From the NCBI GenBank assembly GCA_963772225.1, contig CAVYWD010000003.1, positions 496,001 through 560,000 on the forward strand: DNA of 64,000 bases, written 5' to 3'. The position numbers were made by a program, and so were the translations under genes. Below, piece after piece: positions 61,456-64,000 of this stretch. Below the pieces are notes generated by a model, which saw nothing but the letters and a program-made list of their open reading frames with translations, did not search any database and was not told the origin of the DNA. The stretch is from CAVYWD01 sp963772225 (GTDB taxonomy: Bacteria > Myxococcota > Myxococcia > Myxococcales > UBA5297). Numbering within the stretch: position 1 is the first letter of the stretch; each line of letters starts with the position of its first letter.

Positions 61456-61630
61456 ATCCGGTCTCCTCGATGCCCATCCCGTGTTGCACTGGCAATGTCG
61501 TATGGGGACAAACGAAAGTCGACCGCTCACATCATGGAGCCATCATTACCCTTCTCGCGCCAGGGGCGTCAATCGGGGCCTCCCCTCGAGAAATCGTCAG
61601 CCCGCGGCGCCCAGCCCGCCCAGCCGCGTG
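61456..61630. other. Divergent promoter region of the hydrogenase operon
   Basis: About 175 bp with no gene, expected to contain the leftward operon promoter. A low-GC patch lies at 61490-61560. I did not find a convincing sigma-54 (GG-N10-GC) or -35/-10 site. Confidence 0.4.
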
Positions 61631-61775
61631 TAGTCCCTTCGCGAGAAATCTTGCGCAGGATGGCAAAGACTCCAGGCTTCAGACCCCGGGCCTTAAGGAA
61701 CTGCAGTACCCGGAGCCTGGGGTCTGGGGTCTGGAGCCTAAGGCAACCCTCGTTGGTTCCGGCTCAGCCGGTGTA
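61631..61775 (+). repeat. Dispersed about 145-151-bp structured repeat, copy C
   Basis: A 145-bp copy running from TAGTCCCTT to CAGCCGGTGTAG, with AGGATGGCAAAGACTCCAGG and the shared CCTAAGGCAACCCTCGTTGG. CAGACCCC near the start pairs with GGGGTCTG. It lies between the hydrogenase operon and the response regulator gene. The remaining sequence to 61960 (185 bp) holds no further gene. Confidence 0.75.
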
Positions 61776-61960
61776 GGGGCGTGGGCAGAGATGTGAGGGA
61801 GGGCCGACGGGTCGCGGTGGCCCCGCCGGACCCTCGCGACCGCGCGTCCCCCCGGCGCCGCCCCTGAGGGTGGCGAAATTGACGAGGGGATTCGGCGCGC
61901 CAAATAATGAATGAAGTTCGCAGGGAAGCTGGCGCCTCCACCGGGAAATGCTCGCCCCTC

Positions 61961-62551
61961 ATGACCACGCTCCTGCTCATCGACGACAATCGCAGCTTGC
62001 TGCAGTTTACGGCCCGCAACCTCTCCCTGGCGTTCCCCGCGCTCGAGGTCATCACGGCCGACAGCTGCGGCGCGGCGGGGGAAAAGGCCCGGGCGCACCC
62101 GCCCGACCTCGTGGTCGTCGACTGGCTCCTCCCCGACGGCGACGGCGCCGGGCTCCTGAAAGGCTTGTCCGAGCTCCGGCCGGGCCTTCGGGCCATCGCG
62201 GTGAGCGCCGAGCCGCCCGCGGGGCTGGCTGGCACGCTCGGCGTCATCGAGGTGCTGCAGAAGCCCTTCGAGGCCGACGACCTGGTCGCCGCGGTGCGCC
62301 GCGCCCTCGACGGCTCCGCGCCCAGCGCGGTCGCGCCCGCGCCGAAGGTCGAGCTGTTCGACCGGCACCGCGCCCTCAACCGGCTTTCGGCGCTCCTCGC
62401 GGGCCTGCGCGCCTTCGAGGGCGACCTGGGGGCGAGCGCCGAGGACCCGTCGGCCATCCGCCGGCTCTGCGCCGAATACATGGAGCGCCTCTTGCCCCTG
62501 GTAGAGGACGTGGCGGCCGCGCTCAAGCGCTGCGGCGGCGACAAGCCATGA
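61961..62551 (+). CDS. Response regulator receiver protein
   Basis: A 196-aa protein. The receiver domain has acidic Asp9/Asp10 (LLLIDDNRSL), phospho-acceptor Asp in VVVDWLLPDGDG and Lys in VLQKPFEADDL. The C-terminal 75 residues are helical with no DNA-binding motif, so it may act through protein contacts. The next regulator overlaps its stop (ATGA). An upstream in-frame ATG at 61907 is possible, but the family start is at 61961. Confidence 0.8.
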   Translation: MTTLLLIDDNRSLLQFTARNLSLAFPALEVITADSCGAAGEKARAHPPDLVVVDWLLPDGDGAGLLKGLSELRPGLRAIAVSAEPPAGLAGTLGVIEVLQKPFEADDLVAAVRRALDGSAPSAVAPAPKVELFDRHRALNRLSALLAGLRAFEGDLGASAEDPSAIRRLCAEYMERLLPLVEDVAAALKRCGGDKP

Positions 62552-63276
62552 GCCAGCCCAAGCGGAGCGTCGTCCTGGTCGACGACGACTCGGAGGTGGT
62601 CTGGGGGCTGGGGCGCTGCTTGACGCGCGCCGGCTTCGCGGTGTCCACGTGCACCGACGGCGCGGAGGCCGTCGAGCTTTTGCGCAGCCGCGAGTTCGAC
62701 GTGCTCGTCACCGACGTGCAGATGCCGGGCGTGAACGGCCTGGCGCTCATCGAGTGGGTGCGCGAGAACCGGCCGCGCTCTCAGGTGGTGGTGATGACCG
62801 CCTTCGGCTCCCCGCAGGTCAAGCAGGTGAGCCTGAGCAAGGGCGCGGGCCTGTACCTCGAGAAGCCGGTCGACCCGCAGTTCCTCATCGAGATCATAAG
62901 GTCGCGCAGCTCCGACAGCTTCTCCGGCCGCGTCGACCAAATCGACCTGTTCGACTACGTCCAGCTCATGCTGCTCACGCGCCGCCGAGTGCTGCTCGAG
63001 GTGAGCGCCCAGGGCGGCGAGGGCGGGCTCTTGTACCTGAACCAGGGCACCGTCGCCCACGCCTCCTGCGGCGCCCTCGAGGGCGAGCCCGCGTTCTACC
63101 GGCTGCTCTCGTTCCGCGGCGGCGCCTTCTCCACGCTGCCGTGGCGCGAGCCGGAGCGCGCGACCATCGAGCGGCGCGGCGACTTTCTCCTCATGGAGGC
63201 CGCCCGGCGCAAGGACGAAGGGGGCCGGGGCGGGCCCGCGCCCGGCGGCGGCGAGGACGACCTGCCGTCTTCTTGA
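62548..63276 (+). CDS. Response regulator with DUF4388-like domain
   Basis: A 242-aa protein. The receiver domain (VVLVDDDSEVVWGLG, VLVTDVQMPG, LYLEKPVD) is followed from about residue 125 by a DUF4388/PATAN-like region: QIDLFDYVQLMLLTRRRVLL, GGLLYLNQGTVAHASCGAL and GEPAFYRLLSFRGG. These regions occur in motility and polarity signalling proteins of myxobacteria. It is translationally coupled to the upstream regulator. Confidence 0.82.
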   Translation: MSQPKRSVVLVDDDSEVVWGLGRCLTRAGFAVSTCTDGAEAVELLRSREFDVLVTDVQMPGVNGLALIEWVRENRPRSQVVVMTAFGSPQVKQVSLSKGAGLYLEKPVDPQFLIEIIRSRSSDSFSGRVDQIDLFDYVQLMLLTRRRVLLEVSAQGGEGGLLYLNQGTVAHASCGALEGEPAFYRLLSFRGGAFSTLPWREPERATIERRGDFLLMEAARRKDEGGRGGPAPGGGEDDLPSS

Positions 63277-63362
63277 GGCGAGCCTCGAGCGGCGGTTGGA
63301 AGCGTTGAGCGCGCCCGCGGCCCGAAGGCGCGCGCCCCGGCAGGACCGAGAAAAGAGGACTG

Positions 63363-63854
63363 ATGCCCACCCCGCCCGCTCACCCGCGACCCGCCGACGG
63401 CCTGCGCAAGACCCTGGACCGGCTCATCGAGGACTCCGGGGCCATGACCGTCCTCATCATCACCAAGGAGGGGACGTCGGTGGCCGAGGCGGGCGACACG
63501 CGCTCGCTCAACACCACCGCCATGGCCGCGCTCATCGCGGGCATGTTCTCCGCCACCCGCGAGGTGGCGCGCATGGTGGGCGAGAAGCAGTTCTCCATCC
63601 TCCTGCAGCAAGGCGAGAGCCGGCACATCCACATCTCCCTGGTCACCGACTCGACGATGATGGTCATCGTCTTCGAGGACTATCAGCGCATCGGCCGGGT
63701 GCGGCACGAGGCGAAGAAGGCGGGCGAAACGCTCTCGGGGCTGCTCGCGGCCCGCGGCGGCGCGCAGGAGGCGAAGAAGGAGATCAGCGTGCCGCAATTT
63801 CGCGAGTACGCGCTCAACCTCATCGACAGCATCTTCGTCACCAAGGACGAGTGA
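63363..63854 (+). CDS. Roadblock/LC7 domain protein (MglB-like)
   Basis: A 163-aa protein with the Roadblock fold: MTVLIITKEGTSVAEAGDTR, TTAMAALIAGMFSATREVAR, and ISLVTDSTMMVIVFED. MglB-type proteins are GTPase-activating partners of MglA. It is followed 29 bp later by an MglA-like GTPase gene, the usual pairing. AGAGGA lies before the ATG. Confidence 0.85.
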   Translation: MPTPPAHPRPADGLRKTLDRLIEDSGAMTVLIITKEGTSVAEAGDTRSLNTTAMAALIAGMFSATREVARMVGEKQFSILLQQGESRHIHISLVTDSTMMVIVFEDYQRIGRVRHEAKKAGETLSGLLAARGGAQEAKKEISVPQFREYALNLIDSIFVTKDE

Positions 63855-63883
63855 GGCCTCTCGAAGGCCCGACGAGCGCCCCG

Positions 63884-64000
63884 ATGCCGCACATCAACTA
63901 CGAGTCCAAGGAGGTCGTCTTCAAGCTCGTCTATTGCGGGCCGGGGATGAGCGGCAAAACGACCAACCTAATCCGGATCCACCAGTCTTTGGCCGAGAAC
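63884..64000 (+). CDS. MglA-like small Ras-family GTPase, partial (3' end outside window)
   Basis: The first 39 codons, MPHINYESKEVVFKLVYCG then PGMSGKTTNLIRIHQSLAEN, contain the P-loop GPGMSGKT (residues 19-26). This is the MglA-type N-terminus that sets cell polarity and motility direction with MglB. The gene runs off the right edge. It was not long enough to judge the switch regions. Confidence 0.85.
   Translation, partial: MPHINYESKEVVFKLVYCGPGMSGKTTNLIRIHQSLAEN

Noticed and set aside
61456..61630. Sigma-54 promoter for the hydrogenase operon
   Set aside because: I looked for GG-N10-GC at -24/-12 and found no convincing match.
58616..61776. Very long open frames on the plus strand opposite the hydrogenase genes
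   Set aside because: They mirror the real minus-strand genes in high-GC DNA, with shadow-like composition and no start signals. The minus-strand genes have clear family motifs and overlaps.

Overview
The window is very GC-rich DNA with dense coding on both strands. It carries many secreted lipoproteins (Cys-rich modules, IPT/TIG folds, Asp-Ala-Gly linkers), a DUF4833-like protein, a DUF4388-type response regulator and a Roadblock/MglA-type GTPase pair. That mix suggests a member of the Myxococcota (myxobacteria or an uncultured relative). This is an inference from gene content. No rRNA, tRNA or CRISPR array was seen.

Layout. 1-4.6 kb: a lipoprotein cut by the left edge, a metallo-beta-lactamase-fold hydrolase, an unknown protein, a ketopantoate-reductase-like enzyme and a 32-aa Lys-rich protein. 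5-10.1 kb: a TRIC-type channel ORF that reads in frame into arginine deiminase, a MarC-like membrane protein, and two frameshifted genes (a porin and a NAPE-PLD-like hydrolase). 10.4-16.7 kb: enolase, a GNAT acetyltransferase, secreted and lipoprotein genes and a LysE-type exporter. 16.8-22.6 kb: a LytS/LytTR two-component pair followed by a HAF-repeat secreted protein, then a 759-aa unknown on the other strand. 23.2-30.6 kb: four overlapping genes for large surface lipoproteins. 30.6-41.4 kb: an APC-type permease, a Pal-like OmpA lipoprotein, dnaX (frame-interrupted) with ybaB, and further lipoproteins. 41.5-47.9 kb: a decayed zone with an acyl-CoA-ligase remnant, a methyltransferase split by an IS1182-like element and a nucleosidase-like remnant. 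It also holds a probably inactive M3-type peptidase homologue, an FmdB-type zinc ribbon and a pseudouridine synthase. 47.9-57.2 kb: a glycosyltransferase, a radical-SAM protein with unusual cysteine spacing, a TSUP transporter, ParA plus a Roadblock-like partner, and a GH2 lipoprotein. 57.2-61.5 kb: a compact [NiFe]-hydrogenase operon containing two paralogous V4R-like proteins. 61.9-64 kb: two response regulators, a Roadblock/LC7 protein and the start of an MglA-like GTPase.

Mobile and repeated DNA explains much of the non-coding sequence. One intact IS (45372-47119) is flanked by CTAG duplications. Two roughly 175-bp MITE-like elements (1044-1218 and 11799-11974) carry the same terminal inverted repeats, and CTAG or CTTG/CTAG flanks. 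A second, unrelated family of about 145-151-bp structured repeats occurs three times (4878-5026, 41361-41511, 61631-61775). A 155-bp tandem duplication covers the end of the arginine deiminase gene.

The most interesting points are the hydrogenase operon with its paralogous V4R-like pair, the IS/MITE family with exact CTAG target duplications, the Cx8CxxC radical-SAM protein, the 759-aa actinobacterial-effector-like protein, the dnaX frame change with 42-aa linker repeats, and the zinc-ligand-less M3 peptidase homologue.
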